Source: CAYFQV01 sp964654185 (GTDB lineage Bacteria; Spirochaetota; Spirochaetia; DSM-27196; PWMO01). Taken from it: DNA of 64,000 nt. The notes beneath the pieces are model-generated. The model saw nothing but the letters and a program-made list of their open reading frames with translations, was not told where the DNA came from and made no database searches. The stretch spans positions 31,643-95,642 of the forward strand of contig CAZZIE010000003.1 in NCBI GenBank assembly GCA_964654185.1, read 5' to 3'. Below are positions 56,601 through 63,902 of this stretch, piece by piece; position 1 is the first letter of the stretch; every line of letters starts with the position of its first letter. The position numbers were made by a program, and so were the translations under genes.

Positions 56601-57028
56601 GGGGGAGCATTCTCATCGATCGCTTCAGGCTGATTGGCATCCTGACCTGCTGAAGTCCCTGCGTCCGAATCAGCTTCGCCGGTTCCCGCATCTGCGGTCG
56701 ATGCACCCTCGGAGGAGGCGGTGAGAATGAGCTCCGTGACCTGGCCCGCCCGAACGGAGACGTCTACCCGGGCGACCTCTCGACCTTCGTAGCGAAGCGC
56801 GAAAGTGTGAGATCCGGAAGGATGGGTGAAGTTCAGAAGCCCGTTCTGGTTGGACGTCACGATCCGGTCCGGGAGCTCAATCTGGACTCCCTCGAGAGGT
56901 GCTCCCGCCTGGGAAAACACATAGATCTGTACTTCCCCCCGATTCGACTGCGCCGCAATCGGTAGAGAAATCAGCAGCAATGCCACGGAAAGGAAGGTGT
57001 TTCGAATCAGGATATTGTGTACGCGCAC
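53612..57028 (-). CDS. TonB-dependent outer-membrane receptor with two carboxypeptidase-regulatory-like domains
   Basis: This 1138-residue protein has a signal peptide (LSVALLLISLPIAAQS). An Ig-like CNA/CarboxypepD_reg domain (about 28-95), a linker of Ala/Gly/Asp, and a second such domain (about 138-215) follow. A TonB-box-like VTVFAVEEV segment comes next (about 235), then plug domain (LIGQEQIGRTGDSDAAGALQ, YVRGMGERYSNSLLNG) and a 22-strand-sized barrel to the C-terminus (SFSISAKLDL). GTG start with GGGAGG. Position between the TonB machinery and PstSCAB indicates the cargo is phosphate or a phosphate compound, which is inference from context. Confidence 0.9.
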   Translation of the reverse strand: MRVHNILIRNTFLSVALLLISLPIAAQSNRGEVQIYVFSQAGAPLEGVQIELPDRIVTSNQNGLLNFTHPSGSHTFALRYEGREVARVDVSVRAGQVTELILTASSEGASTADAGTGEADSDAGTSAGQDANQPEAIDENAPPGTLTGTVTDIDSGDPVESATIVFRGISVEATTNADGDFSVEIPSGIHTLSIIHPDYSTQNVEEINVPEGESTEVTVELTPAGVDMGEVTVFAVEEVRVEGGIANLIEETRDSDVVMNLIGQEQIGRTGDSDAAGALQRVTGLTVVDGRFVYVRGMGERYSNSLLNGTRLPSPEVDKRVVPLDLFPAGVIESLAVQKTYSSERIGDFGGGTVAIRTIGLPDDRYARRLRTEISTSLAYNQGTSFTERLTDPSGSLDWLGIDDGTRALPEEVVNEEEKIKRISPLTGDGLEDARREELAESFNVNWEPTLRTIPLDYSTSIAMRDKLEITDTFSLGLTGSLSLQDGWDYSEEKQNYFQAIDIEGRDFGIQHSYDAFTTSRDVDIGGLFEIVLQEEDRFRVESSSLLVRATDSRTEEVSGYYGSESYDIQETDLQWREQTLFNEALRGRHFIDSLNRSELNWTYNISFARSYEPDRRYYIYREDDQDGDFVEEDSYLVFDDWAVRRNFTTVNDIINGGSLALSLPVTWFGNPTPDFIDLGLEASYQSRESETRRFGLTYQNAVANRDIVSRDPNDIFVDDYIGLDDSGEIFDFREFTEFTDTISASQLLAAAYLSTDVLVFGSSRLSAGLRAEWSRQSVQSRDAFSGDEADPQILQTTEPLDFLMPSLNVTIPAGDRMQVRIAASSTVNRPDLSDLSPQQKFSGAPGAGVFQGNPNLQTARLYNGDLRWELYPAEEELLTVGAFYKYFDSPIESFGLNRGGGETLNTLANIPAAQNTGAEIEWSLKGRYLADLIREGLVRRVQFDSMDRTIRWRRALGGVAGFFRDLTARGNFAYIWSQIDLGEEGAEFQFDLTDPTTGRAEAKTFANTSIDRPLQGQSPYVLNASLGYRNSVSWSQEKEQHTSVFLNYNLFGPRITDIGVNGVPDTYEQPFHQLDLVVRHSVSKFLSFGFSAKNLLDLPARFTVGEEVQTASGDNPGNVVQEYRKGRSFSISAKLDL

Positions 57029-57045
57029 GGTGTCCTCCCGGTTGT

Positions 57046-58260
57046 CTAGAAGTAAGAGAACTGTCGTTCTCGAACAGTTTCAATGGCGCGACGCAGCTGC
57101 GTCGCCCGCTGAAAATACTCGGATGAAGAGATTTCACTGAGATATGCAACTGCCCGGTCGAGAGCGCGATTCTGGAAGAACGCGTACGCCAGGGCGTAGC
57201 GTACGGCGTCGTCTTCGGTAGCACCGCTTCCGACCAGTCGTGGCTCCAGAGCCACTGCCTCTTCGTAGCGTTCCAGCGCCAGAAGCAGGTTGAAGCGCTG
57301 TCTGGTCTTCTTCGCCGAGTCTACGACCTGAGTATTGAGGAAGAGCGCCTTCGCCGGATCCCCGGCCCGTCGGTAGATCTCCGCCGCCTCGTGATACAGG
57401 GAAAGGTTGTACGCCGCAGCTTCCTCGATGATCGAGCCCGCCGTCCGCGGCATCTCGCGATCGAGGTAGGTCTGGGCAAGCGCAAGCTTGATCTGCTCAT
57501 CTTGTGGAAAACGAATGCGACCGAGTTCAAGCACCTGAACCGCAGCGTCAAGCTGCCCACCCCGGCGGAGTGCTTCGCCCATGGCGGTGTAGACCTCCGG
57601 GCTCTGCTCCGCGTCCTGCAAATAGTTCAGGCTCTCTTCGGCGGCGGCCTGCGTCAGATCGAGTTCGAGAAGATAGGCGATCCGCTGTCGCGCCAGATCG
57701 CTACGGCTCGGATACAGCTCCCCCGCTCGGCGAAGAGTTGCCAGAGCCTCGCTTGGACGTCCAAGCTCCCATTCACTACTTGCTTTCAGGGCAAAGAGTC
57801 CAGGGAAGCGCGTAAGATTCGGCAGCTCGCTCAGTGCGTCCAGAGCCGCTTCGTGCCGGCCGAGGGCGTTCTGGGACTGCGCGAGATACGCGTAGATGCT
57901 CGAGTCCTCCTGACCGTTGCGGATGGCTTCCGTGAAGCTCGTGGCCGCCTCCTCGTAGTCACCGGTACGAAGCTGCAGCAATCCCCGAAGGGTATGGTAG
58001 CGGGCAACATCAACACCCTCAGCGCCGGGGTCCACCTGTGAAAGGGCCTGCTCTGCACGATCGTAGTTGCCGTCGCGAATCATGACGGCCGCAACGCCGA
58101 CGTAGTCAACGTCCTGTCCGGCCTCCACGGGGGCGGCCCCGGAGCCGTTGCTCTCTTCGGATTGCCCACCTGCTGAGAGAGGCGGGATCGCACCAAGAAA
58201 GAGCAGGAGAATCAGCGTCGATGTCCGAATGATCAGCAGTTTCGCGCGGGTCATAGACAT
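57046..58260 (-). CDS. Exported TPR-repeat protein of the TonB2-type cluster
   Basis: This protein of about 404 residues has a signal peptide (TLILLLFLGAIPPLSAGG). At least six tetratricopeptide-like helical pairs follow, such as DYVGVAAVMIRDGNYDRAEQAL, GDYEEAATSFTEAIRN and GDPAKALFLNTQVV. A TPR protein next to TonB occurs in Vibrio and Shewanella TonB2/TonB3 clusters, where it is needed for full TonB activity. Start: ATG at 58260, two bases after the tonB stop (TTG at 58266 also possible). It probably acts in the periplasm as scaffold between TonB complex and receptor. Confidence 0.8.
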   Translation of the reverse strand: MSMTRAKLLIIRTSTLILLLFLGAIPPLSAGGQSEESNGSGAAPVEAGQDVDYVGVAAVMIRDGNYDRAEQALSQVDPGAEGVDVARYHTLRGLLQLRTGDYEEAATSFTEAIRNGQEDSSIYAYLAQSQNALGRHEAALDALSELPNLTRFPGLFALKASSEWELGRPSEALATLRRAGELYPSRSDLARQRIAYLLELDLTQAAAEESLNYLQDAEQSPEVYTAMGEALRRGGQLDAAVQVLELGRIRFPQDEQIKLALAQTYLDREMPRTAGSIIEEAAAYNLSLYHEAAEIYRRAGDPAKALFLNTQVVDSAKKTRQRFNLLLALERYEEAVALEPRLVGSGATEDDAVRYALAYAFFQNRALDRAVAYLSEISSSEYFQRATQLRRAIETVRERQFSYF

Positions 58261-58262
58261 GA

Positions 58263-58907
58263 TCAATTGAGCCGGAAGGGAATGGTAAGCGTTCCCCAGG
58301 TCTGTACGGGTTCTCCCTGATAGGTCGCCGGCTCGAAGCTCCAGTTCGGGACGGAGTTGCGTACCGCCTCGTCAAAGACCCCCGGGGGCTCAGACTGCAG
58401 AATCCGAAGCTTCTCGACCTGGCCGCTGCGATTGACCAACACGCTTACAACCACTCTTCCCTCTATTCCTCTCTGCTTCGCACGATCCGGATAGGGGGGC
58501 GTCGCCCGGGGAGGGACCGGAGCCTTGTCCACGGTATCCTCGGTCAAGGCCACGTTCTCGAGATCTCCCAGGAGACTCTCGGCAACTTCGGATACGCCCT
58601 TCGGTTGAAACTCCGGAATGGCAACCTGAATGCCCGAGAGGTTCGAGCCCAGATTCGGTGCCGGAGCAAGAGCCGGCTGATCGCTTCGTTGCGGTTCCCG
58701 TTCCTCGGGTTCCGGGTCAGGTTCCGGTGGTTCCGGCGGTTCCGTGGGAACGGTGAAATCGATCGCCGTGGCCTGCTCGCCCTCCTCCGGCTCTTCGAGC
58801 GGCCGATTCATGAGCACAAGCGAAACAAGGACAACGCCGAAGCCTGCCACGGTAACGAGGCCGATTCCGAGAGAGCGCAGTCCTCCACGCTTCACGCCAT
58901 GGGCCAT
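58263..58907 (-). CDS. tonB: TonB energy transducer
   Basis: This 214-residue protein has one N-terminal transmembrane helix (LGIGLVTVAGFGVVLVSLVL). A Pro/Glu-rich spacer (repeated PEPP, EPDPEPEE) and a C-terminal TonB domain (about 130-214; PPYPDRAKQRGIEGRVVVSVLVNRSG, then VRNSVPNWSFEPATYQGEPV) follow. The spacer is short, like TonB2-type proteins. It starts two bases after exbD. Confidence 0.9.
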   Translation of the reverse strand: MAHGVKRGGLRSLGIGLVTVAGFGVVLVSLVLMNRPLEEPEEGEQATAIDFTVPTEPPEPPEPDPEPEEREPQRSDQPALAPAPNLGSNLSGIQVAIPEFQPKGVSEVAESLLGDLENVALTEDTVDKAPVPPRATPPYPDRAKQRGIEGRVVVSVLVNRSGQVEKLRILQSEPPGVFDEAVRNSVPNWSFEPATYQGEPVQTWGTLTIPFRLN

Positions 58908-58909
58908 CT

Positions 58910-59308
58910 TCAGTTCAACTCCGTCGCGACACCCACCTCCGTCGCGCCGGCAAGCTTCGCCTGGTCAACGACATCAATGAGCAGCTCCGTCGGCGTACTG
59001 CGATCCGCGATTACAAGCACCGTGCTCGCCGACGCAATGGACAACTCATCCCGGACCAGTGTCTGAACCATCCACGAGTTCACCGGTTGCTCACCCACGT
59101 AGACGGTCCCGCCCGCGTCAATGTAGACCCGAACGCTCTGGGTCGAGGCGGTGGAGGAGGTTTGCGCACTCGGTCGTTCCAGCCCGACTTGCAGGTCTCG
59201 CACGAAAGTCGTCGAGACGGCAAAGAAGATGAGAAGGATGAAGACCATGTCGATGAGTGGCGATATGTTCAGATCTTCAACTTCGTGCTTCTTGGGAAGA
59301 AATTTCAT
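58910..59308 (-). CDS. exbD: Biopolymer transport protein ExbD
   Basis: This 132-residue protein has a short cytoplasmic N-terminus and one transmembrane helix containing the essential Asp (ISPLIDMVFILLIFF). A periplasmic ExbD/TolR domain (VYIDAGGTVYVGEQPVN, STPTELLIDVVDQAKLAG) follows. It couples proton flow to TonB movement. The ATG overlaps the exbB stop by 4 nt. Confidence 0.93.
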   Translation of the reverse strand: MKFLPKKHEVEDLNISPLIDMVFILLIFFAVSTTFVRDLQVGLERPSAQTSSTASTQSVRVYIDAGGTVYVGEQPVNSWMVQTLVRDELSIASASTVLVIADRSTPTELLIDVVDQAKLAGATEVGVATELN

Positions 59309-59940
59309 GCGCTTCTCTCCACGTCGTATCCAGCTGTATTTGTGACCATGAGATCCTTGACCTGCTCGATGTCATCCCGGATGCGTCGTTCCTTTCTGTC
59401 GATGAGTCCGCCGACGATCATGCCGGGAATGGCAACTACCAGACCGAACTGCGTAGTGAACAGTGCCCGGGAGATCCCGTTGGCAACCCCGCCGGATTGC
59501 GAGAAGAACGTCTGATTCCCGAGGGACTCGAACATCTCGATCATGCCGTTGACCGTTCCCAGCAGACCGAGTAGCGGCGCAATCACGACGATTGTTTTCA
59601 CGAGTACCCGGTAGCGTCCCACCCCCTCTTCCAGAGGAAAGAGCTCATCATCCAGATAGCGTCGAATCTCCTGACCGTGGTTGCGGCGGACTTCGAGAGC
59701 AACCTTCACGGAACTGTCGAGAAAGCCCTCAACCTCTTTCTCCGGGTTCTGCTGGTAATGCTCGATCAGCTCCCGCACCTGCAATCGGGACCCGCGCCGC
59801 ACGGAAAACGCCCGGTGGCCGATCCCGTACCAGAGCAGAAGCGCGGACAGAAGAAGAGGCCACATCACAATCCCGCCCTGGTTGATGTAGCCGAGCATCT
59901 CGAGCGTCCCCGCCCGGAGGGTCTCCAGGATTCCCGCCAT
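59305..59940 (-). CDS. exbB: ExbB (MotA/TolQ/ExbB proton channel family)
   Basis: This 211-residue inner-membrane protein has three transmembrane segments, with the conserved IAPLLGLLGTVNGMIEMF and SRALFTTQFGLVVAIPGMI regions. Its compact form matches ExbB2 of Vibrio-type TonB2 systems. It starts in a TAATG overlap with the upstream TtpC-like gene and forms the energising channel with ExbD. Confidence 0.92.
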   Translation of the reverse strand: MAGILETLRAGTLEMLGYINQGGIVMWPLLLSALLLWYGIGHRAFSVRRGSRLQVRELIEHYQQNPEKEVEGFLDSSVKVALEVRRNHGQEIRRYLDDELFPLEEGVGRYRVLVKTIVVIAPLLGLLGTVNGMIEMFESLGNQTFFSQSGGVANGISRALFTTQFGLVVAIPGMIVGGLIDRKERRIRDDIEQVKDLMVTNTAGYDVERSA

Positions 59941-61382
59941 TACGCGCGGACCCTCTCCGCAGCCGCGGACTCGTATCCCGCCGAGACGTTGACGAGACGA
60001 AGAGCGGAGACCTCGAGGTTCGACGTGATCCGATCACTCCAGGCAGCGAGAAGGTTCCCGACCAGGAGGGTGGGAATTGCAACTGCGAGACCGAACTCCG
60101 TAGTGATGAGTGCCTCGGAGATTCCTCCCGACAGCAGTCCCGGATCACCCGTTCCATACTGGGTGATGACGTCGAAGGTCGCGATCATTCCCGTAACGGT
60201 TCCCAGCAGACCGAGAAGCGGAGCAACCGCAGCGAAGACCCCCAGGGCTGAACGGAAACGGTCAAGGGCCGGCTGCTCGTTCAGCACGCTCTCGGAAATG
60301 AGGTCTTCAATTCTAGAAGGATCATGCTCTATCCCTTTGACCGTCGTAGCAAGAACGCGCCCCTTTGCTCCGGGCAGGTTCTTCGCAGCCCGATACGCCG
60401 CTGTGAAGTTCCTCTGCTCGACCAGGTCCGCGATCTCACCAATGCTCTTCCGGTTCCCGCGCCCCACCACCACGAGCGATACAATGCGAAGCAAAATGAA
60501 CAAGAATGCAAACACGCCAATGGCAATGATCACGATACCGATGACGCCGGCAGCCTCGACTGACTCGCGGAAGGTCGTCCCGGTTTGTACTTCAACGAGC
60601 TCGTCGAGAGACTCGTAGAGGAAGATCGGCAGTGAGGCCGCTCCGCTCCTTCCCCGCTCTGCGAGGGCTCGGGCCGTCGGAGCGGTGTCCTCTTCTACGA
60701 GACGCAGTCGCCCGCTCCCGGCAGGGGCAAGGGTGCCCGCGGCGGCCTGGCTCACACCAAAGCTGGCGATCCGTCCCACATGTACGACCTGTCCCTGCAC
60801 CTCTTCGCCGTCTTCGAGGAAGAAGGTGCCGTCCTCGGCCGAAATGCTCCCGAGCCTGTCCAGCGTCGAGAAGGCCTGATCGAACACGTACCCAAGTTCG
60901 GCGAGGAGACGATCCTGCCTGTTCAGCTCCTCGACATCCTGATCGCTCGCTTCCGAGAAGGGCGGTACACCGTGCTCCGACAAGCGAGAGCTCGCCTGTT
61001 GCGCGACCTGCTCCAGCGCTGAGTCTGCATCCTGCGTGTCTGCGGCCTCGTCCTCTGCCGCCCGAAGATCTTCCTGACGGGCATCCACCGACTGATTCAG
61101 CCGGATCAACTGCGTCTCGAGCTCCTCCAGACGTGCCCGGGCGGCGGCGACGCGCTCCTCACCGTCGGAGCGAACCTCCTCCAGGCGTTGCTCCAGCAGA
61201 CGTATTTCATTGTCCAGAAAGACGAACTCACGCTGGTATGCCGAGACGAGAGGATCCGTCCGGCTTGATTGCTCGCTCTCGGAGCTCGTGTCCTGGGCAA
61301 AAACCGTGGCCGACGGAAAAACCAGAACCAAAGCGACAAGAGTCAGCGGGAACCATACATGTGTGGGCTGTTTTCGCATCAT
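59940..61382 (-). CDS. TtpC-like MotA/TolQ/ExbB protein with coiled-coil periplasmic extension
   Basis: This 480-residue protein has a signal sequence (VALVLVFPSATVFAQ). A periplasmic region of about 230 residues has a long coiled coil (LLEQRLEEVRSDGEERVAAARARLEE). A transmembrane segment at about 285 and a C-terminal ExbB-type domain (VAPLLGLLGTVTGMIATF, ALITTEFGLAVAIPTLL) complete it. This is the architecture of TtpC, the extra ExbB-like protein of Vibrio TonB2 complexes that extends contact across the periplasm. Overlaps DUF3450 by 4 nt and exbB by 1 nt. Confidence 0.88.
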   Translation of the reverse strand: MMRKQPTHVWFPLTLVALVLVFPSATVFAQDTSSESEQSSRTDPLVSAYQREFVFLDNEIRLLEQRLEEVRSDGEERVAAARARLEELETQLIRLNQSVDARQEDLRAAEDEAADTQDADSALEQVAQQASSRLSEHGVPPFSEASDQDVEELNRQDRLLAELGYVFDQAFSTLDRLGSISAEDGTFFLEDGEEVQGQVVHVGRIASFGVSQAAAGTLAPAGSGRLRLVEEDTAPTARALAERGRSGAASLPIFLYESLDELVEVQTGTTFRESVEAAGVIGIVIIAIGVFAFLFILLRIVSLVVVGRGNRKSIGEIADLVEQRNFTAAYRAAKNLPGAKGRVLATTVKGIEHDPSRIEDLISESVLNEQPALDRFRSALGVFAAVAPLLGLLGTVTGMIATFDVITQYGTGDPGLLSGGISEALITTEFGLAVAIPTLLVGNLLAAWSDRITSNLEVSALRLVNVSAGYESAAAERVRA

Positions 61383-62182
61383 CTCGAGTGCCCCTCGGCA
61401 TAGGGATTCGGGATCTCGAAGAAGCCTTCACGAAGGTTTCGCCGCAGGGACTCGAACAGGTTCGCAATCTGCTCTTCTTCTTCCCGGCCGGCCGCCAGCT
61501 GGTAGCTCCAGCCACCGTCGGTCGGCACGGCATATCCGGAGCGGCCGTCAAAGGTACGGAAGTAGAGGAGGACGGTCCCCAGTCGCGCAACGTCGGCGAG
61601 CTTCGATTCCCCCTCTACGGTGATAGTCTGCTGGTAGACGCCGGATTCGGTCGCCAGGCGAAACTCGGAGTCGACCATGTTCCAGAGGCGGGTGATCGCC
61701 GTGGTGTCCTCGATATTCCCATCCGTCATGAGCCGCTCCAGCGTATCGACGGCGCCAAGACGCTGGGAAACCTGGAAGGGAAGCGCACTGTTAATGTGCC
61801 CGCGAAGCTGCGCAATGGTCTGATTCGCCAGGGGTTCCACCCCTTCGACACTGCCTTCGGCCTGCTGGATCTGGCTTCGGGCGTCCTCCAGATCCTGCTC
61901 AATCTGTGAAAGGCGAAGCTCCTGCCGGTTAATCTGCGTTTCGACGTCGGCGGTCTGGGTGGCCAGGGAGCGCAGCTCCTCGTTGTATTCGGTCTTGGCC
62001 AGTTCGAGCTCATCCGACAAGGACTCCAAACGTGCACGTTTCTGCGCGATCTGCGCGGCGAGGTTCTCCAGAGTACTCTGATTGCTCTGTGCCCGGGCGA
62101 CCGGCCCGACCGCGGTCAGTGCCAGCAGCACTGTCGCGAGTCTTCCGATCCATGGGCCTGATGTGCGCGTGTTTCTATACAT
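61379..62182 (-). CDS. DUF3450 exported coiled-coil protein
   Basis: This 267-residue periplasmic protein has a signal peptide (LLALTAVGPVARAQ). A coiled coil (ENLAAQIAQKRARLESLSDEL...LRLSQIEQDLEDARSQI region) and the DUF3450 C-terminal domain (ARLGTVLLYFRTFDGRSGYAV, GGWSYQL) follow. DUF3450 genes sit directly upstream of TtpC-like genes in TonB2-type clusters. GGAGAAAC precedes the ATG. It is probably a structural partner of TtpC. Confidence 0.85.
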   Translation of the reverse strand: MYRNTRTSGPWIGRLATVLLALTAVGPVARAQSNQSTLENLAAQIAQKRARLESLSDELELAKTEYNEELRSLATQTADVETQINRQELRLSQIEQDLEDARSQIQQAEGSVEGVEPLANQTIAQLRGHINSALPFQVSQRLGAVDTLERLMTDGNIEDTTAITRLWNMVDSEFRLATESGVYQQTITVEGESKLADVARLGTVLLYFRTFDGRSGYAVPTDGGWSYQLAAGREEEEQIANLFESLRRNLREGFFEIPNPYAEGHSR

Positions 62183-62258
62183 GTTTCTCCGAAATCCTCA
62201 TTCTGAAGATTGAAGGCCCGTGCCTTCGCGGACTTCCAACACAGCCGACGCTCCCCGG

Positions 62259-62327
62259 CGCCGGTTCTGTAAGAACCCGGCGAAAGCGGCACGACCGACA
62301 CCGGACAACGCCGGACGCCGGTCGTGC
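62259..62327 (-). promoter_or_regulatory. Two tandem hairpins after the lipoprotein gene (attenuator or processing site)
   Basis: In the 229-bp gap between lipoprotein and DUF3450 genes, GCACGACCG (62289-62297) pairs perfectly with 62319-62327 around an inner CCGG/CCGG hairpin. A second 9-bp stem with one bulge spans 62259-62282. No T-tract follows, so readthrough is expected. The structures would protect the upstream lipoprotein message. Confidence 0.5.
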
Positions 62328-62411
62328 GCATGACTCACTTGTTCTCGGGTTGCGGGCCGACACCAGACGCCTGCCCGGCCCCGGTCCGCGGCACCCGAAT
62401 GCCCGGGAACC

Positions 62412-63797
62412 CTAGTTGTCCGGGAACGAGGTCCAACCATCCCACCAGGCGGTCGTCCCGTCGTAGGCACCAATGTAGTCGGTGTCGTCGAGGTCATTCC
62501 CCGCGGGGTCAGTGGCGGGTATAGTCACAGCGGTACCGTCGTTCGGCTGACTTTCGAAGTTGAAGGAGTACTCCCCACCCGAGAGCGTCGCCTTTCCGCC
62601 TTGAACTCCGGACGTGTCGGCGTCACCCGTCTCGGTCAGGCCCGTATCGTCGTAGGTACCGCCGTAGGCAACCACGCCGTCGTATTCGATCGTGGAGTTC
62701 TCGTCGGCGAGCTCATCCGTGGCGACGGGCTTATCGTCCGCGTCGTCGGTCATCTCGATCACGGAGTTGTACATGTCGTACTCGGCGTTGCTCTTGAAGC
62801 GGAAACCGGAGGAGGTGGCGCTGGAGCCGATCGCGGTGATGTTGGCCAGGACGGCGTTTGCCGGCGCGAAGATGTCGGTCGCGTCGCCGTCTGCCTCAAT
62901 CAGGGAGCCGGCGCTTGTGGGATAGTGCTGGAGGATGGCGTACTGGGCCGAGCCGTTCCATCCGTCGTCTCCGTCAAGGGTGTCGTCCTGGTTGCCGGTA
63001 CCGACGTAGTACTTGACCTGGACACTGCCGCCGAAGAACTCAATGCCGTCGTCGGCGTTCTGGTGTACCTGGATGTACTCAACCGTCGTCCCGCTTCCGA
63101 CACCCTGGAAGACGATTCCGTTCAGCTCGTTGTCCGGGGAGAAGAGGGTACCGGCAAACTGTACGCGGACGTACTTGATGGTACCGCTGTTGTCGTCGTC
63201 GATGGAATCTTCACCACCGCCGTACTGGCCCGTACCGCCTTCGCCTTCGGCGTAGCCGCCCTGCACCCGGGCGTATCCGTTGAGGATCAGGCCGCCCCAG
63301 TCACCGGCGGCGCGCTCGCCCGCGGGCTTCAGGGAGGTGAAGGTGATCGGCTCGCTGGCGGTACCCTCCGCGTCAATTTTCGAGCCCCGGGTAATGATCA
63401 GAACGCCGGGAGTCTCGTCGTCGACCTCGCCCTTGATGAGGGTTCCCTCTTGAATGGTCAGCGTGTTGCCAGCGGCATTGTCGGGATCTTGAGCATTGTT
63501 GCCAATGAAGACCGCGTTGCCGAGGATCCAGGTCTTGTCATTGGTGAACTCAATGTCTTCCTCGAAACGGCCCCACACCAGGATCTGATCGGTGTCGTCG
63601 TCGTTCTCGGCGAAATAGCCGCCGGCCTCATCCACGTAGGTAACGGTGTAGCCTTCGACATCCGGAGATGCATCCCCGACGGCAAGGGCTTCATCGGTAT
63701 CGTCGGTGGTGTCGTCGCCGCCGAGGAGGTCACACCCCGAAAGGACGACCAGCGTGCTTACAAGCAGAATGATGAAGAGTTGCAGATAGCGTTTCAT
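62412..63797 (-). CDS. Surface lipoprotein with right-handed beta-helix-like repeats
   Basis: This 461-residue lipoprotein has a signal with lipobox LVVLSGC (Cys about 21) and an acidic Asp/Thr-rich linker. The body is dominated by short repeated strands: ITRGSKIDAEGTASEPITFTS, DWGGLILNGYARV, NSGTIKYVRVQFAG, ELNGIVFQGVGSGTTVEYIQVHQNADDGIEFFGG. These are typical of parallel beta-helix surface proteins. It is first gene of the supra-operon with the strongest ribosome site (AAGGAGG). ATG at 63797 is preferred to TTG at 63800 for spacing. It may bind the transported ligand at the surface; that role is inferred. Confidence 0.8.
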   Translation of the reverse strand: MKRYLQLFIILLVSTLVVLSGCDLLGGDDTTDDTDEALAVGDASPDVEGYTVTYVDEAGGYFAENDDDTDQILVWGRFEEDIEFTNDKTWILGNAVFIGNNAQDPDNAAGNTLTIQEGTLIKGEVDDETPGVLIITRGSKIDAEGTASEPITFTSLKPAGERAAGDWGGLILNGYARVQGGYAEGEGGTGQYGGGEDSIDDDNSGTIKYVRVQFAGTLFSPDNELNGIVFQGVGSGTTVEYIQVHQNADDGIEFFGGSVQVKYYVGTGNQDDTLDGDDGWNGSAQYAILQHYPTSAGSLIEADGDATDIFAPANAVLANITAIGSSATSSGFRFKSNAEYDMYNSVIEMTDDADDKPVATDELADENSTIEYDGVVAYGGTYDDTGLTETGDADTSGVQGGKATLSGGEYSFNFESQPNDGTAVTIPATDPAGNDLDDTDYIGAYDGTTAWWDGWTSFPDN

Positions 63798-63825
63798 CAA
63801 TTCCTCCTTACAAAGATTTGCGTCT

Positions 63826-63902
63826 CAGTAAGCTGGCGACTGGTTAGGAAGATGTGAGGGGTATGCTACTTTTCAGTTAGGGGAGCGTTTGAATTTTGTT
63901 AG
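63826..63902 (-). promoter_or_regulatory. Pho-box-like array and promoter of the Ton-Pst supra-operon
   Basis: Reading the minus strand, hexamers CTAACA, CAAACG, CTAACT, GTAGCA, CTCACA and CTAACC occur at exact 11-bp intervals (63902 down to 63842). The PhoB and PhoP recognition units (CTGTCA-type, TTAACA-type) repeat at the same 11-bp period. Ten bases after the last unit is TTACTG (63826-63831), a plausible -10, giving a leader of about 22 nt before the ATG at 63797. Only units 1, 3 and 6 match closely. Confidence 0.55.

Noticed and set aside
57046..61382. Tol-Pal or flagellar MotAB reading of the ExbB/ExbD-like genes
   Set aside because: The adjoining gene has a TonB C-terminal domain, a TonB-dependent receptor follows, and no TolA, TolB or Pal gene is present.
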